A stretch of DNA of 57,294 nucleotides from Candidatus Endonucleibacter bathymodioli (GCA_030674915.1 JASXSV010000021.1:1-57294), one strand, 5' to 3'; numbered from the stretch's first letter, positions 28,033-38,917 are shown. Translations and numbers: made by a program. Notes: a model not told the origin generated them from the letters alone.

Positions 28033-28124
28033 TTATTTTCTAGGTTTCTAGTTTTCTGGTAGTCATAAAAAGGCTGATTGTCCAGTCTTTTTCTGTATAA
28101 GTCCATGATTTGAGTTGGTAATCT

Positions 28125-28571
28125 ATGATCAAAATTGAGGGGATAAAAAAAATATTGGCACACCGATACCCATTTTTGTTGGTGGATCGGGTAACGGTTG
28201 TAGATTTGGCTAACAATGTTATTGAGTGCGTTAAAAATGTATCAGCCAATGAACCTTTTTTTTGTGGTCATTTTCCTGGGCATGCCATTATGCCGGGAGT
28301 ACTGATTGTTGATGCTATGGCTCAGTCGGCAGGTATATTAGGTTATCATATGGCAGGGCTTGATTCAGAGGAAGATCATATTTATTATTTTGCCGGTGCT
28401 GACGGAGTTCGTTTTAAACATCCTGTTGTGCCAGGGGATCAGATAATTCTGAAAGCAAAGTACTTAAAAAGAAAACGCAATATATGGGTGTTTTCTTGTG
28501 AAGCTTTTGTTGAAGAAAAAATTGTCTGTTGTGCCAGAATTACTTGTGCAAGAACGGAGTTGAAGATTTGA
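28125..28571 (+). CDS. fabZ: 3-hydroxyacyl-ACP dehydratase FabZ (Asp in place of catalytic Glu)
   Basis: Dehydrates 3-hydroxyacyl-ACP in fatty-acid elongation; hot-dog fold, cytosolic. The 148 residues align with FabZ throughout: IKKILAHRYPFLLVDRV, then the active-site block FFCGHFPGHAIMPG with H49. The following VLIVDAMAQSAGIL has Asp63 where FabZ enzymes normally have Glu (VLIxEAxAQ). In the related FabA the acid is an Asp. The lpxD-fabZ-lpxA context and length support FabZ. The DNA reads GTT GAT GCT, so the Asp is not an artefact of translation. Confidence 0.95.
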   Translation: MIKIEGIKKILAHRYPFLLVDRVTVVDLANNVIECVKNVSANEPFFCGHFPGHAIMPGVLIVDAMAQSAGILGYHMAGLDSEEDHIYYFAGADGVRFKHPVVPGDQIILKAKYLKRKRNIWVFSCEAFVEEKIVCCARITCARTELKI

Positions 28572-29371
28572 ATTATTCTTGCCTTGAAAATAATGAGGTA
28601 ACTGGGATTCATCCAACGGCGATTATTAATCCTGGAGCCAGGTTGGCTAGTGATGTGCAAGTTGGTCCGTGGACATTAATTGGTGATGAAGTGGAAATCG
28701 GAGCAGGTACGATTATTCACTCTCACGTTGTTATCAAGGGGCCTACTAGAATAGGTAGAGATAATCGTATTTTTCAATTTTCTTGCGTGGGGGAAGATTG
28801 CCAGGATAAAAAATATAATGGAGAGCGTACTTGTTTGGAAATAGGCGATAATAATGTTATCCGAGAAGGTTGCACTCTTCATAGGGGTACAGCTCAAGAT
28901 GAAGGATCAACCTGTGTTGGTAATGATAATTTACTCATGGCTTATGTCCATGTCGCACATGACTGCGTGATTGGTAACGGTTGTGTTTTGGCAAATAACT
29001 CAATATTAGGTGGGCATGTTAAGATAGGTGATGGTGTTATACTTGGAGGTTGTAGCGGTATTCATCAGTTTGCTGTTATAGGATCTTATAGTATGGCTGC
29101 CGGTCACTCTGCCATTTTTAAGGATATTCCGGCATTTGTAATGGTTAGTGGTAATCCGGCAAAGGCTCATGGTATGAATTTTGAGGGTATGCGTAGGAAT
29201 GGATATAGCACGGAGTTGATTCAGACGTTAAAACAGAGTTATAAAATCATCTATCGGCAAGGGTTGCGAACGGCTGAGGCTATAGAGAAGCTTGAGTCTA
29301 TGGGGAAAAGTGTTGAGTTGCAGTTGTTAATTGACTCTCTGACAGCATCCACCAGAGGTATTACCCGTTAG
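28568..29371 (+). CDS. lpxA: UDP-N-acetylglucosamine acyltransferase
   Basis: The first step of lipid A synthesis: 3-O-acylation of UDP-GlcNAc from hydroxyacyl-ACP. From TTG 28568 (overlapping the fabZ stop) the protein has 267 residues: MNYSCLENNEVTGIHPTAII, the hexapeptide beta-helix, the insert VGEDCQDKKYNGE, the catalytic His131 in YVHVAHDCVIGNG, ILGGHVKIGDGVILGG and the helical C-terminus after GNPAKAHGMNFEGMRR. GGAG lies about 9 bases upstream. A GTG at 28529 would overlap fabZ by 43 bases and add a non-conserved leader, so it was not chosen. Confidence 0.96.
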   Translation: MNYSCLENNEVTGIHPTAIINPGARLASDVQVGPWTLIGDEVEIGAGTIIHSHVVIKGPTRIGRDNRIFQFSCVGEDCQDKKYNGERTCLEIGDNNVIREGCTLHRGTAQDEGSTCVGNDNLLMAYVHVAHDCVIGNGCVLANNSILGGHVKIGDGVILGGCSGIHQFAVIGSYSMAAGHSAIFKDIPAFVMVSGNPAKAHGMNFEGMRRNGYSTELIQTLKQSYKIIYRQGLRTAEAIEKLESMGKSVELQLLIDSLTASTRGITR

Positions 29372-29374
29372 TTT

Positions 29375-30568
29375 ATGAGTAACTATGTAGCTAAAATAAG
29401 GCGTCCTTTGAAAGTTGCGATGGTTGCCGGCGAGGCCTCAGGTGATTTTCTGGGTGCGGGTCTGATAAAAGAAATCAAACGTCATCACCATGATGCTTAT
29501 TGTTATGGTATAGGTGGTGCTCTGATGCAGGATGAAGGGTTTGATAGTTTGTTTCCCTTGGAGAGGCTGTCAGTTATGGGGTTTGTGGCAGTGCTCGGTC
29601 GTTTAAAAGAGTTGATAAGTATTAGGTGTAGATTAAAAAGGCGATTTATCGATGACCAGCCTGATGTTTTTATTGGTATTGATGCTCCTGATTTTAATCT
29701 TGGTCTTGAATTACAGCTTAAAAGTGCGGGTATCCCAATAGTTCACTATGTCAGTCCTCAGGTTTGGGCTTGGCGCGAAGGCAGGTTAAAAAAAATCAAA
29801 CGTTCAGTGGATCATATGCTGGCGTTGCTGCCTTTTGAGGAGGGTTATTACAAAGATCACGGTGTTGATGTTACTTTTGTTGGTCATCCTTTGGCTGATA
29901 AAGTGGCTCTTACCTCGGATAAAAACGCTGCTCGTCTAAGTTTGGGAATTACTGAATCAGGTACTGTTATTGCTATATTGCCTGGTAGTAGGAAGGCTGA
30001 AATTGCCAAGTTAGGTAAAATATTTTTGACCACAGCTCGTCTTCTTAGCAAAGAAATTCCTAATGTTAGGTTTATTGTACCCTGTGTTAATGAAAAGCGG
30101 AAACGTCAGCTGATTGAGTTGCTAAAAGATTTTAACGATCTTAATTTGACACTGTATGATGGGAGTGTCTCTGAGGTTATGGCTGCTTCTGATGCGATGC
30201 TGATTACATCTGGTACTGCAACCCTAGAAGCTGCATTGTATAAAAGGCCTTTTGTCGTTAGCTATCGTGCTGGTAGTATAACCTTCGCTATTGTTAAGAA
30301 AATGGTGAAGGTTAAGTATGTTGCTCTACCAAATCTACTTGCGGGAAAAGAGCTGGTGCCGGAACTGTTACAGAAGGATGCAACACCGGAAAAATTGTGT
30401 GCAGCGATGTTGAAATCTATTCGAGATAAAGCGTATCAGGCAGAGCTTGAGCAGGAGTTTATGGCTATGCATCTTCAGCTGAAACGCAATGCTAGTGAAT
30501 TGGCATATGGAGCGATTAAATCAGTGATGAAAGAAAGGAGGCTGGAGCATGCGACAACACTTACCTGA
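29375..30568 (+). CDS. lpxB: Lipid-A-disaccharide synthase
   Basis: A GT19 glycosyltransferase that joins UDP-diacylglucosamine and lipid X to form the lipid A disaccharide at the inner membrane. The 397 residues show [18 protein letters not shown] at the N-terminus, [40 protein letters not shown], the central [12 protein letters not shown], and the donor-site segment [20 protein letters not shown]. The start is 3 bases after the lpxA stop. The end overlaps rnhB by 20 bases. Confidence 0.97.
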   Translation: MSNYVAKIRRPLKVAMVAGEASGDFLGAGLIKEIKRHHHDAYCYGIGGALMQDEGFDSLFPLERLSVMGFVAVLGRLKELISIRCRLKRRFIDDQPDVFIGIDAPDFNLGLELQLKSAGIPIVHYVSPQVWAWREGRLKKIKRSVDHMLALLPFEEGYYKDHGVDVTFVGHPLADKVALTSDKNAARLSLGITESGTVIAILPGSRKAEIAKLGKIFLTTARLLSKEIPNVRFIVPCVNEKRKRQLIELLKDFNDLNLTLYDGSVSEVMAASDAMLITSGTATLEAALYKRPFVVSYRAGSITFAIVKKMVKVKYVALPNLLAGKELVPELLQKDATPEKLCAAMLKSIRDKAYQAELEQEFMAMHLQLKRNASELAYGAIKSVMKERRLEHATTLT

Positions 30569-31163
30569 TACGCTTATTTTTAAGGTTGATTCTCGAGCTG
30601 CTATTGTTGCTGGTGTTGATGAAGTAGGTCGGGGGCCGCTGTGTGGTCCGGTGATCGCGGCAGCGGTCATTCTTGATGAAAAGCAATCTATTGAGGGTTT
30701 GAGAGACTCCAAAAAGCTTTCTGAAAAAAAACGAGAGTTATTTTTTGATGAAATTAAATCTAAAAGCCGAGCGTGGTGTATTGGTCGTGCTGAGGTAGAA
30801 GAGATTGATAGACTGAATATTCTCCATGCAAGCCTGTTGGCAATGCGGAGGGCAGTGCTTGGTTTATCAATGATGCCTGACTTGGCTCTTATTGACGGTA
30901 ACCGCTGCCCAGAATTACCTTGTCGGGCTGAAGCTATTGTCAGGGGAGATAGTAAAGTATCGGAAATTGCAGCTGCTTCTATCTTAGCCAAGGTTACGAG
31001 AGACAGGGAAATGCAGTTGCTTGATTGTCAGAATCCTGGTTATGGTATTGCGGGTCATAAGGGTTACCCAACCAAAGCACACCTTGAGGTGTTAAAAAAG
31101 CTTGGGCCAACAGCTATATACCGACGATCTTTCAAACCAGTTAGTGTTCTTTTAGGGAATTGA
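30549..31163 (+). CDS. rnhB: Ribonuclease HII
   Basis: Cuts RNA in RNA-DNA hybrids and at single ribonucleotides in DNA. The 204 residues carry the first catalytic pair in [15 protein letters not shown] (D24, E25), then [26 protein letters not shown] with a further acidic ligand, and [20 protein letters not shown], then [23 protein letters not shown] lies before the ATG at 30549, inside lpxB. It is the last gene of the lpx run before dnaE. Confidence 0.97.
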   Translation: MRQHLPDTLIFKVDSRAAIVAGVDEVGRGPLCGPVIAAAVILDEKQSIEGLRDSKKLSEKKRELFFDEIKSKSRAWCIGRAEVEEIDRLNILHASLLAMRRAVLGLSMMPDLALIDGNRCPELPCRAEAIVRGDSKVSEIAAASILAKVTRDREMQLLDCQNPGYGIAGHKGYPTKAHLEVLKKLGPTAIYRRSFKPVSVLLGN

Positions 31164-31299
31164 TTTCAGGTTTGTTTTTGAACGCCTAGGAGTGCTTATC
31201 TCAAACATATGAATATGCAGGTTGTTCCAGTCCGGTTTGAGCTTTAATTATTATTATTACAAACAGCTCTGGACTGTCTCTCACTAAAGCTGCTAGATC

Positions 31300-31308
31300 T
31301 GTTATAAT
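31300..31308 (+). promoter_or_regulatory. Candidate dnaE extended -10 promoter
   Basis: TGTTATAAT (31300-31308) is a perfect TATAAT with a TG extension, about 35 bases before the dnaE start codon. The -35 region is poor (CTCACT at 17-base spacing). Confidence 0.5.
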
Positions 31309-31342
31309 AAAATTCCTCCTCAATATATATTCCATACATATC

Positions 31343-34300
31343 ATGTCTGTACGCTTTATTCATCTTAGGCTTCATACCGAATTTTCTATGACCGATGGTT
31401 TGGTTCGAATTAAGCCATTAATTAAGTCTATTGCGGATGCGGGCATGCCTGCTGTAGCAGTTACGGATCAATCTAACTTATGTGCTCTGATTAAATTTTA
31501 CACCGAAGCGATGGGGGCTGGTATAAAGCCTATTTGTGGTGTTGATCTTTGGGTTACTCATGCTGATCCTGATTCTGCGCCGGTGAGATTGGTTTTATTG
31601 TGTATGAATGAAAGGGGCTATAAAAATCTGACTGAGTTGATTTCCAGGGCATTTTTAGAAAATCAGCACCACGGTAAAGCTATTGCTAAGCGGGAGTGGG
31701 TGAAGGAGAAATCTGACGGTTTGATAGCTATTTCTGGTGGGCGGGAAGGAGATGTGGGTCAAGCTTTGTTGGCGGGTAATGAAGCTACTGCTCGGGAGTA
31801 TCTAAGTGACTGGATGGGAGTTTTCTCTAATCGTTTTTATTTGGAGTTGCAGCGAACTGGCCGGGTTGATGAGGAAGAGTATCTTCATGGAGCGGTTGCT
31901 CTTGCTGAAGAATATGGCTGCCCAGTGGTAGCCACTAATGACGTAATGTTTATATCTAGAGAAGATTTTGAGGCTCATGAAGCGAGATTTTGTATTGGCG
32001 AAGGTGCGATGTTGGATGATCCTCGCCGTAGACGTAGTTATTCTGAGGAGCAATATTTAAAATCAGAAGAAGAAATGATCGATCTTTTTTCTGATATCCC
32101 TGAAGCTATCGAAAATACGGTAGAAATTGCTCGTCGCTGCAATATTGAAGTACGTTTAGGGGAGTGTTTTCTACCGGATTTTCCTGTTCCTGAAGGAAAA
32201 ACTATGGATCAGTTCTTTCGTGAATTATCTCATGAAGGTCTGACTGATAGACTGGAAGTAATTCTTGAGAGCAATGATCCAGCACACGATACAAAAGAAA
32301 AAACTTATCGAGATCGTCTCAACTTTGAACTTGATGTTATTTTGAAGATGGGGTTCCCGGGATATTTTCTGATAGTTATGGATTTTATCCAGTGGTCAAA
32401 AAAAAATGACATCCCAGTTGGTCCAGGACGAGGATCTGGTGCTGGTTCGTTAGTAGCTTATGCTCAAAAAATAACAGATATTGATCCAATTAAGTACGAG
32501 CTTTTGTTTGAGAGGTTTTTGAATCCTGAGCGAGTATCCATGCCTGACTTTGATGTGGATTTTTGTATGGATGGTCGTGATCGGGTTATAAGTTATGTGG
32601 CGAAAACCTATGGTCAGAATGCAGTATCCCAGATTATTACTTTCGGTACTATGGCCGCAAAGGCGGTGATTCGTGATGTGGCTCGGGTGCAAGGAAAGTC
32701 TTACGGTCTGGCAGATAGGCTGTCTAAGATGATTCCATTTGAAATTGGAATGACTCTTACTAAGGCTTGTGAACAAGAAGAAGAGATTCGTAATTTTCTT
32801 AAGCAGGATGCAGAAGCCGCAGAAATATGGGAAATGGCTCTCAAGCTGGAAGGTTTAACCCGCAATATAGGCAAACATGCTGGTGGAGTGGTTATTGCTC
32901 CTACCAAATTGACGGATTTTACTCCTCTTTACTGTGATGATCAGGGTGAGGGGGTTGTCACTCAGTATGATAAGAATGATGTAGAGGCAGTAGGACTGGT
33001 AAAATTTGACTTTCTTGGTTTACGAACACTAACCATTATTGATTGGGCGTTGAGGATGATAAACCCTCGACGACAGCAGGAAGGGAAAGACCCAATTGAT
33101 ATTGTGGATATTGATCTGGTAGATAAGCCTTCATTTGATGTATTGAGAAAGGGGGAAACAACTGCCGTTTTCCAGCTTGAGTCACGAGGAATGAAAGATC
33201 TTATCAAGAGACTGCAGCCGGATTGTTTTGAAGATATTATCGCATTGGTTGCGCTGTTTCGTCCAGGTCCTTTGCAGTCAGGAATGGTAGATAACTTTAT
33301 TAATCGGAAACATGGGCGTGAGATAGTTTCTTATCCGGATCCTCACTATCAGCATGAGTGGTTAAAGCCTATCCTTGAACCTACCTATGGCATTATTTTG
33401 TATCAGGAGCAAGTAATGCAGATTGCTCAAGTGCTTGCAGGTTATACCTTAGGTGGCGCTGATATGTTGCGCCGAGCGATGGGTAAGAAAAAACCTGAGG
33501 AAATGGCCAGTCAGAGAACTATTTTTGAAGAGGGCGCAACGAAAAATGGCGTAGATGCTGAACTGTCTATGAAAATATTTGACCTGGTAGAGAAGTTTGC
33601 GGGTTATGGTTTTAATAAATCGCACTCCGCTGCTTATGCACTGGTTTCATACCAGACCTTATGGTTAAAGGCTCACTATCCTGCTGAATTTATGGCTGCG
33701 GTTATGAGTTCTGATATGCAGAACACCGATAAGGTCGTGACCTTTATTGAAGAAAGCAGAAGTATGGGGTTAATTGTTTTGTCCCCAAATGTTAATAGTG
33801 GCGAGTATATGTTCACTGTTACTAAAGAAGGATCTCTTGTTTATGGACTTGGTGCAGTTAAGGGTGTTGGGGAGGGTCCCATCGAAGCGATTGTTGAGGC
33901 GAGGAGTAAGGGAGGGGTGTTTCTTGATCTGTTTGATTTCTGTGAGCGTGTAGATTTAAAGAAGATTAATAAAAGGACTATTGAGGCGCTGATTCGTTGC
34001 GGCGCATTAGACTTGCTAGGGCCATCGGAAAAAGGAATAGGGAATCCAAGTTATAGTCGTGCAATTCTGGATGCGAGCCAAGAGGAGGCTGTAAAAGCTG
34101 CGGAGCAAACTGCTAGGAGTCTTAGGTCTGGACATTCTGATCTTTTTGGTGAGCTGGCTAATGCAGGTAGGAAAGATGTGTATGATAAATATTTGGATGC
34201 TCAGCCTTGGTCGAACAAAGTCCGGTTGTTGGGTGAGAAAGAAACGCTTGGGCTTTATTTGACAGGTCATCCAATTGATGATTATGAGGGAGAAATAAAA

Positions 34301-34852
34301 CATTTCATCCGCAATCGAATAAAAGACCTTCAGCCTGCTCGTGGGGATAGTCAGAATATAGTTGGACTAGTTGTGGATCTACGCTTTATGAAGAATAAGC
34401 GGGGTGATAAAATGGCATTTATGACTCTGGATGACAGAACTGGGCGAATAGAGATTGCCGTTTTTGCTGGTGTTTTTGTTGAGTATCAATCATTGATTCA
34501 GAAAGATTCCGTATTATTTGTAGAGGGTGAAATTAGTAACGATGACTATTCCGGAGGAATGAAGATTCGAGCCAAGAAAATAATGAAATTGGAAGATGCC
34601 CGTGGTCATTATGCAAAAAGCCTGGTGTTGCAGTTGTCAGCGAAGCAAGTAGACAAAAAACTTTCTGTCCGGTTGGCGCAAATATTGGGTGAGCATACGG
34701 GGCAGTTGCCTGTCCATGTTAAATATTGCGGTGAAGACGCTAGCGCTAGTATTATTCTTGGAGATCAGTGGAAGGTGAATCCTAGAGATGAATTGATCTT
34801 GAGTCTGCGTCAATGGATTGGAAACGAAGCCGCAAATATCGAATATCCATAG
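31343..34852 (+). CDS. dnaE: DNA polymerase III alpha subunit
   Basis: The replicative polymerase subunit. The 1,169 residues give the usual order: an N-terminal PHP domain ([32 protein letters not shown]), the palm with [15 protein letters not shown] and the catalytic aspartates in [16 protein letters not shown], then [59 protein letters not shown] and [17 protein letters not shown] helix-hairpin-helix region and an OB-fold ([20 protein letters not shown]) follow. The domain order appears complete. It lies after rnhB as in Pseudomonas-type genomes, but accA does not follow. Confidence 0.98.
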   Translation: MSVRFIHLRLHTEFSMTDGLVRIKPLIKSIADAGMPAVAVTDQSNLCALIKFYTEAMGAGIKPICGVDLWVTHADPDSAPVRLVLLCMNERGYKNLTELISRAFLENQHHGKAIAKREWVKEKSDGLIAISGGREGDVGQALLAGNEATAREYLSDWMGVFSNRFYLELQRTGRVDEEEYLHGAVALAEEYGCPVVATNDVMFISREDFEAHEARFCIGEGAMLDDPRRRRSYSEEQYLKSEEEMIDLFSDIPEAIENTVEIARRCNIEVRLGECFLPDFPVPEGKTMDQFFRELSHEGLTDRLEVILESNDPAHDTKEKTYRDRLNFELDVILKMGFPGYFLIVMDFIQWSKKNDIPVGPGRGSGAGSLVAYAQKITDIDPIKYELLFERFLNPERVSMPDFDVDFCMDGRDRVISYVAKTYGQNAVSQIITFGTMAAKAVIRDVARVQGKSYGLADRLSKMIPFEIGMTLTKACEQEEEIRNFLKQDAEAAEIWEMALKLEGLTRNIGKHAGGVVIAPTKLTDFTPLYCDDQGEGVVTQYDKNDVEAVGLVKFDFLGLRTLTIIDWALRMINPRRQQEGKDPIDIVDIDLVDKPSFDVLRKGETTAVFQLESRGMKDLIKRLQPDCFEDIIALVALFRPGPLQSGMVDNFINRKHGREIVSYPDPHYQHEWLKPILEPTYGIILYQEQVMQIAQVLAGYTLGGADMLRRAMGKKKPEEMASQRTIFEEGATKNGVDAELSMKIFDLVEKFAGYGFNKSHSAAYALVSYQTLWLKAHYPAEFMAAVMSSDMQNTDKVVTFIEESRSMGLIVLSPNVNSGEYMFTVTKEGSLVYGLGAVKGVGEGPIEAIVEARSKGGVFLDLFDFCERVDLKKINKRTIEALIRCGALDLLGPSEKGIGNPSYSRAILDASQEEAVKAAEQTARSLRSGHSDLFGELANAGRKDVYDKYLDAQPWSNKVRLLGEKETLGLYLTGHPIDDYEGEIKHFIRNRIKDLQPARGDSQNIVGLVVDLRFMKNKRGDKMAFMTLDDRTGRIEIAVFAGVFVEYQSLIQKDSVLFVEGEISNDDYSGGMKIRAKKIMKLEDARGHYAKSLVLQLSAKQVDKKLSVRLAQILGEHTGQLPVHVKYCGEDASASIILGDQWKVNPRDELILSLRQWIGNEAANIEYP

Positions 34853-35168
34853 GTGCTCTATTAGGTATCGTGGGAATAAGTTTCTAAAGTACGCAGCAAA
34901 CAACGTCCCTAATGCGTAACTTTGATATTAGCCTTAATCGTTCTATATGTGTCTTTCGACGTTTTTGAACGACTTAGTTATCTGCAAAACTAGTTGTGCC
35001 TCATGGCGTAATTCAAGGCTTAAGTTATGCTGGAATTATCTCTTGGTTTGGATTTAATAGCATCTTCCATGGATCAGTTTGCTGGCAATAAACCGATAGT
35101 CGCCAAGCTAATTACTCTTAAGAGTAATGAATACTGTTATTTGCCACATGTTGTATTGTACATAGGTT
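34853..35168. other. Non-coding gap between dnaE and trmJ
   Basis: 316 bases without a supported gene. The accA gene that commonly follows dnaE is not here and no fragment of it was recognised. No terminator hairpin stands out, and no clear copy of the palindromic repeat was found. Confidence 0.55.
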
Positions 35169-35915
35169 ATGGTGTCCGAAGTGTTTAATGATCTCTCCAT
35201 TGTTTTGGTTAACCCATCTCATCCAGGAAATATTGGTGCTGCTGCGCGGGCCATGAAAACCATGGGGTTAAGCAATCTTTATTTAGTTGAACCAGATGAC
35301 TTCCCTTCCGATATAGCTAAAGCGCTTGCTTCAGGTGCGGATGATATTCTTGATCAGGCAGTGGTGGTTTCAACGCTCGAGGAAGCTGTTGTTGGGTGTC
35401 AGTTTGTTGTAGGTACTAGTGCTAGGGTGCGGGGTGTTTCTTTGCCGTTGATGGATCCCCGTGGTTGCGCGGATGCAATTCTAAAAGAACTATCTTGTGG
35501 TTCGGTTGCTCTTGTTTTTGGTAGGGAAGACAGGGGGTTGACTAATGAGCAGTTATATCATTGCCACTTACAGGTACATATTCCAGCAAATAAAGAGTTT
35601 AGCTCATTAAATCTTGGGTCGGCTGTTCAGGTATTGTGTTACGAACTGAGAATGAGCTGGTTGTTAAAGGCGGAGCTTGTTGTTTTGCCGAAATCTCGCA
35701 GTCATGAATTGGCTACTATGGGTGATATGGAGAGGTTTTACCGGCATTTATATGAAGTATTACAGAGCATTGGCTTTCTAGAACACAGTAGTCACGAAAA
35801 AATCATGGCCAAACTTCGACGGCTTTATGGACGTATTCGTCCTGACCGAGTTGAACTGGCGATACTCCGAGGCATTCTTTCAGAAACTCAGAGGTGTTTA
35901 AAAAAGGAGTCATAA
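35169..35915 (+). CDS. trmJ: tRNA (cytidine/uridine-2'-O-)-methyltransferase TrmJ
   Basis: A SPOUT-class methyltransferase that modifies the ribose at position 32 in several tRNAs. The 248 residues show IVLVNPSHPGNIGAAARAMK, then TMGLSNLYLVEP, FVVGTSARVRG, the SAM-knot segment VALVFGREDRGLTNEQL and the C-terminal NLGSAVQVLCYELR. It lies upstream of iscR, its usual neighbour. The suhB and cysE genes often found here are absent, and a repeat copy separates it from iscR. Confidence 0.94.
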   Translation: MVSEVFNDLSIVLVNPSHPGNIGAAARAMKTMGLSNLYLVEPDDFPSDIAKALASGADDILDQAVVVSTLEEAVVGCQFVVGTSARVRGVSLPLMDPRGCADAILKELSCGSVALVFGREDRGLTNEQLYHCHLQVHIPANKEFSSLNLGSAVQVLCYELRMSWLLKAELVVLPKSRSHELATMGDMERFYRHLYEVLQSIGFLEHSSHEKIMAKLRRLYGRIRPDRVELAILRGILSETQRCLKKES

Positions 35916-35936
35916 GCTATGGTTTGTTTGTAAGTT

Positions 35937-36075
35937 ATATATCCATCCCCATGTAGATGTGAGATTTTTGATGGTTCTCACTCACTCTAAGTACCTATTG
36001 CCTAATTACCTACTACTCGCTGGCTCATATGCTGCGCTTGTTTGTCGCCTATATATTCAATGGTAACTGGTATAG
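35937..36075 (-). repeat. Palindromic intergenic repeat upstream of the isc promoter
   Basis: Reads in the reverse sense: ATATATCCATCCCCATG, GATGTGAGATTTTTGATGG, TTCTCACTCACTC, CCTAATTACCTACTACTCGC, GTTTGTCGCC and a right end TTCAATGGTAACTGGTATAG. CCTATTGCCTAATTACCTA is a short heptamer duplication in the core. The repeat ends 10 bases before the IscR-type operator. Confidence 0.8.
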
Positions 36076-36084
36076 GTAGAAATA

Positions 36085-36117
36085 ATTGTTGACCATTTTT
36101 ATCGGGTATCCCATACT
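36085..36117 (+). promoter_or_regulatory. IscR type 1 operator and isc operon promoter
   Basis: Bases 36085-36109 (ATTGTTGACCATTTTTATCG then GGTAT) match the known 25-bp type 1 IscR consensus at about 21 positions by hand alignment. The mismatches are at the third base and in the centre. The site overlaps a promoter: -35 TTGACC (36089-36094), 17 bases, then -10 CATACT (36112-36117). This is the arrangement by which Fe-S-loaded IscR represses its own operon in E. coli. The leader to the iscR start is about 145 bases. Confidence 0.7.
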
Positions 36118-36268
36118 CTTCGCTTATGATACTCATGATGTTGTTGTGTGGATGGCTTGGAGTGTGACTTCTAACTAAGAATTAACTGACGATGAAGTAC
36201 CGTTGCATATCACGGACTTTGGTGAGTAGAAATAAAGTTAGGCTTGTGCGTGAAGTGGAGAAATAGGC

Positions 36269-36754
36269 ATGCGATTAACCACAAAGGGGCGTTATGCTGT
36301 AACTGCTATGTTAGATATGGCTTTTCATTTCGAGCAGGATCCTATTGGGCTGGCGGATATTTCTGAGAGACAGGGAATTTCTCTATCCTATCTTGAGCAG
36401 CTTTTTTCTAAACTCAGGAGTAGTGGGCTGGTTTTTAGTGTAAGAGGGCCTGGGGGCGGCTATTTACTGAGCAGAGATTGCAGTGAAATTTTCGTTGCGG
36501 AGGTTATTGATGCGGTTAATGAGTCTGTCGATGCCACCCGTTGTGCTGGGAGAGGTGACTGCCAGCAGGGCATGACCTGCCTGACTCATCATTTATGGCA
36601 TGACCTGGGGCATCAGATCTATGCGTTTTTGAGTGGTATCAGTTTGGCGGACCTGATGTCAAGATCAGATGTGCACAGTATCTCTTGTCGGCAGGATCAG
36701 CAATGGTTGACCGAAGGGCTTGTTGTAAAGAGTGGCCAAGATACTATTTTGTAG
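36269..36754 (+). CDS. iscR: Fe-S cluster-sensing transcription factor IscR
   Basis: An Rrf2-family regulator that senses cellular [2Fe-2S] supply and represses the isc operon when loaded. The 161 residues begin [20 protein letters not shown]. The winged helix contains [20 protein letters not shown] and [10 protein letters not shown]. The cluster ligands C92, C98, C104 and H107 are all present in [20 protein letters not shown]. It is the first gene of a complete isc operon, with an IscR-type site upstream. AAGTGGAGA precedes the ATG. Confidence 0.97.
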   Translation: MRLTTKGRYAVTAMLDMAFHFEQDPIGLADISERQGISLSYLEQLFSKLRSSGLVFSVRGPGGGYLLSRDCSEIFVAEVIDAVNESVDATRCAGRGDCQQGMTCLTHHLWHDLGHQIYAFLSGISLADLMSRSDVHSISCRQDQQWLTEGLVVKSGQDTIL

Positions 36755-36794
36755 GCTGGTTTAATGAAACGCATAGTGTTTGGAGAAGTATCTG

Positions 36795-38018
36795 ATGAAG
36801 TTACCTATTTATCTCGATTATTCGGCTACCACTCCTGTGGATTCTAGAGTTGCAGAAAAAATGAGTCAGTGCCTAATTGCTGAGGGTGCTGGAGGTTCTT
36901 TTGGAAACTCGGCTTCTCGTTCTCATGCGTTTGGGTGGAAGGCAGAAGAGGCCATTGAAAAGGCTCGTCGTCAGATTGCGGATTTGATTCATGCTGATCC
37001 TCGGGAAATTGTTTGGACTTCTGGTGCCACGGAGGCAAACAACTTAGCTATTAAAGGTGCTGCACATTTTTATAGGAAAAAAGGCAAGCATATTATTACT
37101 TCCCGTATTGAGCATAAGGCCGTTCTTGATACTTGTCGTCAGCTTGAAAGAGAAGGGTATGAGGTCACTTATCTTGATCCCGGTGAGGGAGGCATTATTC
37201 AGCCTGAGTCAGTGTCTGAGGCGTTACGGGATGACACTATTCTGATTAGTCTGATGCATGTTAATAATGAGATTGGTGTTATTAATGATATTGAGGCTAT
37301 AGGTGCAATTGCGCGTGCTCGCAAAATAGTCTTTCATGTTGACGGAGCTCAAAGCGTTGGTAAGCTGCCTCTGAATATGGAATCTATGAACGTCGATCTG
37401 TTATCAGTTTCTGGGCATAAAATGTATGGGCCTAAAGGTATAGGGGTTCTTTATGTTCGTCGCAAGCCAAGGGTTCGTCTAGAAGCTCAAATGCATGGTG
37501 GTGGCCATGAAAGGGGTATGCGTTCAGGAACGCTGCCTACTCACCAGATTATTGGTATGGGGGAGGCCTGTCGCATAGCCTCTGAAGAGGCAGCGTCTGA
37601 AAGTGAGCGATTGGCAGTTTTGGCGCGGCGTTTTCTTGATCATTTTTCTGATATAGAAGAAGTTCATGTTAATGGCAGTCTTGAACATCGTGTTTCTGGT
37701 AATTTGAATATCAGTTTTGCGTTTGTTGAAGGTGAGTCTCTGATTATGGCTTTAAAAGATTTGGCTGTGTCATCGGGGTCAGCCTGTGCCTCCGCTAGTT
37801 TAGAGCCTTCTTATGTTTTACGTGCATTGGGTTTAAGTGATGAGTTAGCTCATAGTTCTCTGCGTTTTAGTTTTGGTCGCTTTACGACTTCAGAAGAAGT
37901 GGACTATGCAGCAGAAAAAGTCATATATGCAGTGAATAAACTACGAGAGCTGTCTCCTTTGTGGGACATGTATCAAGATGGTGTCGACCTGACAACAGTT
38001 CAGTGGGTTGCACATTGA
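36795..38018 (+). CDS. iscS: Cysteine desulfurase IscS
   Basis: A PLP enzyme that takes sulfur from cysteine for Fe-S clusters, tRNA thiolation and other uses. From ATG 36795 (GGAG upstream) it has 407 residues: [31 protein letters not shown], the PLP lysine K209 in [27 protein letters not shown] and the mobile-loop cysteine C331 in [24 protein letters not shown] at 36780 would add five residues without support. It is the second gene of the isc operon. Confidence 0.98.
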   Translation: MKLPIYLDYSATTPVDSRVAEKMSQCLIAEGAGGSFGNSASRSHAFGWKAEEAIEKARRQIADLIHADPREIVWTSGATEANNLAIKGAAHFYRKKGKHIITSRIEHKAVLDTCRQLEREGYEVTYLDPGEGGIIQPESVSEALRDDTILISLMHVNNEIGVINDIEAIGAIARARKIVFHVDGAQSVGKLPLNMESMNVDLLSVSGHKMYGPKGIGVLYVRRKPRVRLEAQMHGGGHERGMRSGTLPTHQIIGMGEACRIASEEAASESERLAVLARRFLDHFSDIEEVHVNGSLEHRVSGNLNISFAFVEGESLIMALKDLAVSSGSACASASLEPSYVLRALGLSDELAHSSLRFSFGRFTTSEEVDYAAEKVIYAVNKLRELSPLWDMYQDGVDLTTVQWVAH

Positions 38019-38043
38019 GAGGTGGATTTGAGAGGAGCTTAAA

Positions 38044-38430
38044 ATGGCTTACAGCGAAAAGGTAATAGATCATTACGAAAATCCCCGTAATGTAGGAAAG
38101 CTTGATCATAATTCTCCTTCGGTAGGTACTGGCATGGTGGGTGCGCCCGCATGTGGTGATGTGATGCGCTTGCAGATTCAGGTGAGTGACGAAGGGATTA
38201 TTGAAAACGCCTGTTTTAAAACCTATGGTTGCGGTTCTGCTATTGCATCAAGCTCATTAACTACGGAGTGGATGAAAGGTAAAACTCTGGAGGAGGCTAG
38301 TGTAATTCGTAACACGGATATTGCGGAGGAGCTTGCTTTGCCACCGGTTAAAATTCACTGTTCTGTGCTGGCGGAGGATGCCATTAAAGCAGCCATTAAA
38401 GATTATCGTAGTAAACAGGCTGTCAGATAA
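38044..38430 (+). CDS. iscU: Fe-S cluster scaffold IscU
   Basis: The scaffold on which IscS sulfur and iron form a [2Fe-2S] cluster. The 128 residues have the three ligand cysteines C37 (GAPACGDVM), C63 (YGCGSAIASSS) and C106 (KIHCSVLA), and the HscA-binding LPPVK at 99-103. GAGGAGC precedes the ATG. The gap to iscA (160 bases) is unusually long for this operon because of an inserted repeat. Confidence 0.98.
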   Translation: MAYSEKVIDHYENPRNVGKLDHNSPSVGTGMVGAPACGDVMRLQIQVSDEGIIENACFKTYGCGSAIASSSLTTEWMKGKTLEEASVIRNTDIAEELALPPVKIHCSVLAEDAIKAAIKDYRSKQAVR

Positions 38431-38462
38431 TCCAAGCTATAAGGCATTTTTTAAGTAATTAT

Positions 38463-38552
38463 GGAGGCGGAACAGCCGGCGCTCCTCGGTTAGTCATTGA
38501 TTGGGGTGAGTGTGAGTGGTCAATAACTTCTCGCCTTCAAGGAGAAATGGGA
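38463..38552 (+). repeat. Palindromic intergenic repeat between iscU and iscA
   Basis: Reads GGAGGCGGAACAGCC, GTCATTGATTGGGGTGAGTG, GAGTGGTCAATAACTTCTCG and a right end CCTTCAAGGAGAAATGGG. It lies inside the isc transcription unit. Confidence 0.65.
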
Positions 38553-38590
38553 ATAGCGAGGTGATAAATTTTTAGTTGTTGGAGTAGGTG

Positions 38591-38917
38591 ATGGCAATTA
38601 CCATGACAGAGGCGGCAGCCAAACATATTAAAAAACAGCTTTCTGAAAGAGGGAAGGGCGTAGGGGTTCGTTTGGGGGTAAGGACATCGGGCTGCTCTGG
38701 AATGGGATATGTCCTTGAGTTTGCTGATGCGCAAGTGAAAGGAGACATGGTGTTTTGTCATGATGAAGGTGTGAAGATTTTCGTGGACGCTGAAAGTTTA
38801 GTGTATATGGACGGAACTGAACTGGATTTTGTTAAGGAAGGTTTAAACGAAGGGTTTCAGTTCAATAATCCCAACGTTGCTAGTGAGTGCGGTTGTGGTG
38901 AAAGCTTCAATATTTGA
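38591..38917 (+). CDS. iscA: Iron-sulfur cluster assembly protein IscA
   Basis: An A-type Fe-S carrier of 108 residues. It starts [20 protein letters not shown], with cysteine ligands C35 in [10 protein letters not shown] and C100 and C102 in SECGCGESF, as in the family. I chose ATG 38591, with GGAGTAGG just before it; the in-frame GTG at 38588 is inside that spacing. It is the fourth gene of the isc operon. Confidence 0.97.
   Translation: MAITMTEAAAKHIKKQLSERGKGVGVRLGVRTSGCSGMGYVLEFADAQVKGDMVFCHDEGVKIFVDAESLVYMDGTELDFVKEGLNEGFQFNNPNVASECGCGESFNI

Noticed and set aside
36150..36200. Second IscR site (GTGTGACTTCTAACTAAG)
   Set aside because: Only the GACT core and a few flanking bases fit; too many mismatches to support a second operator.
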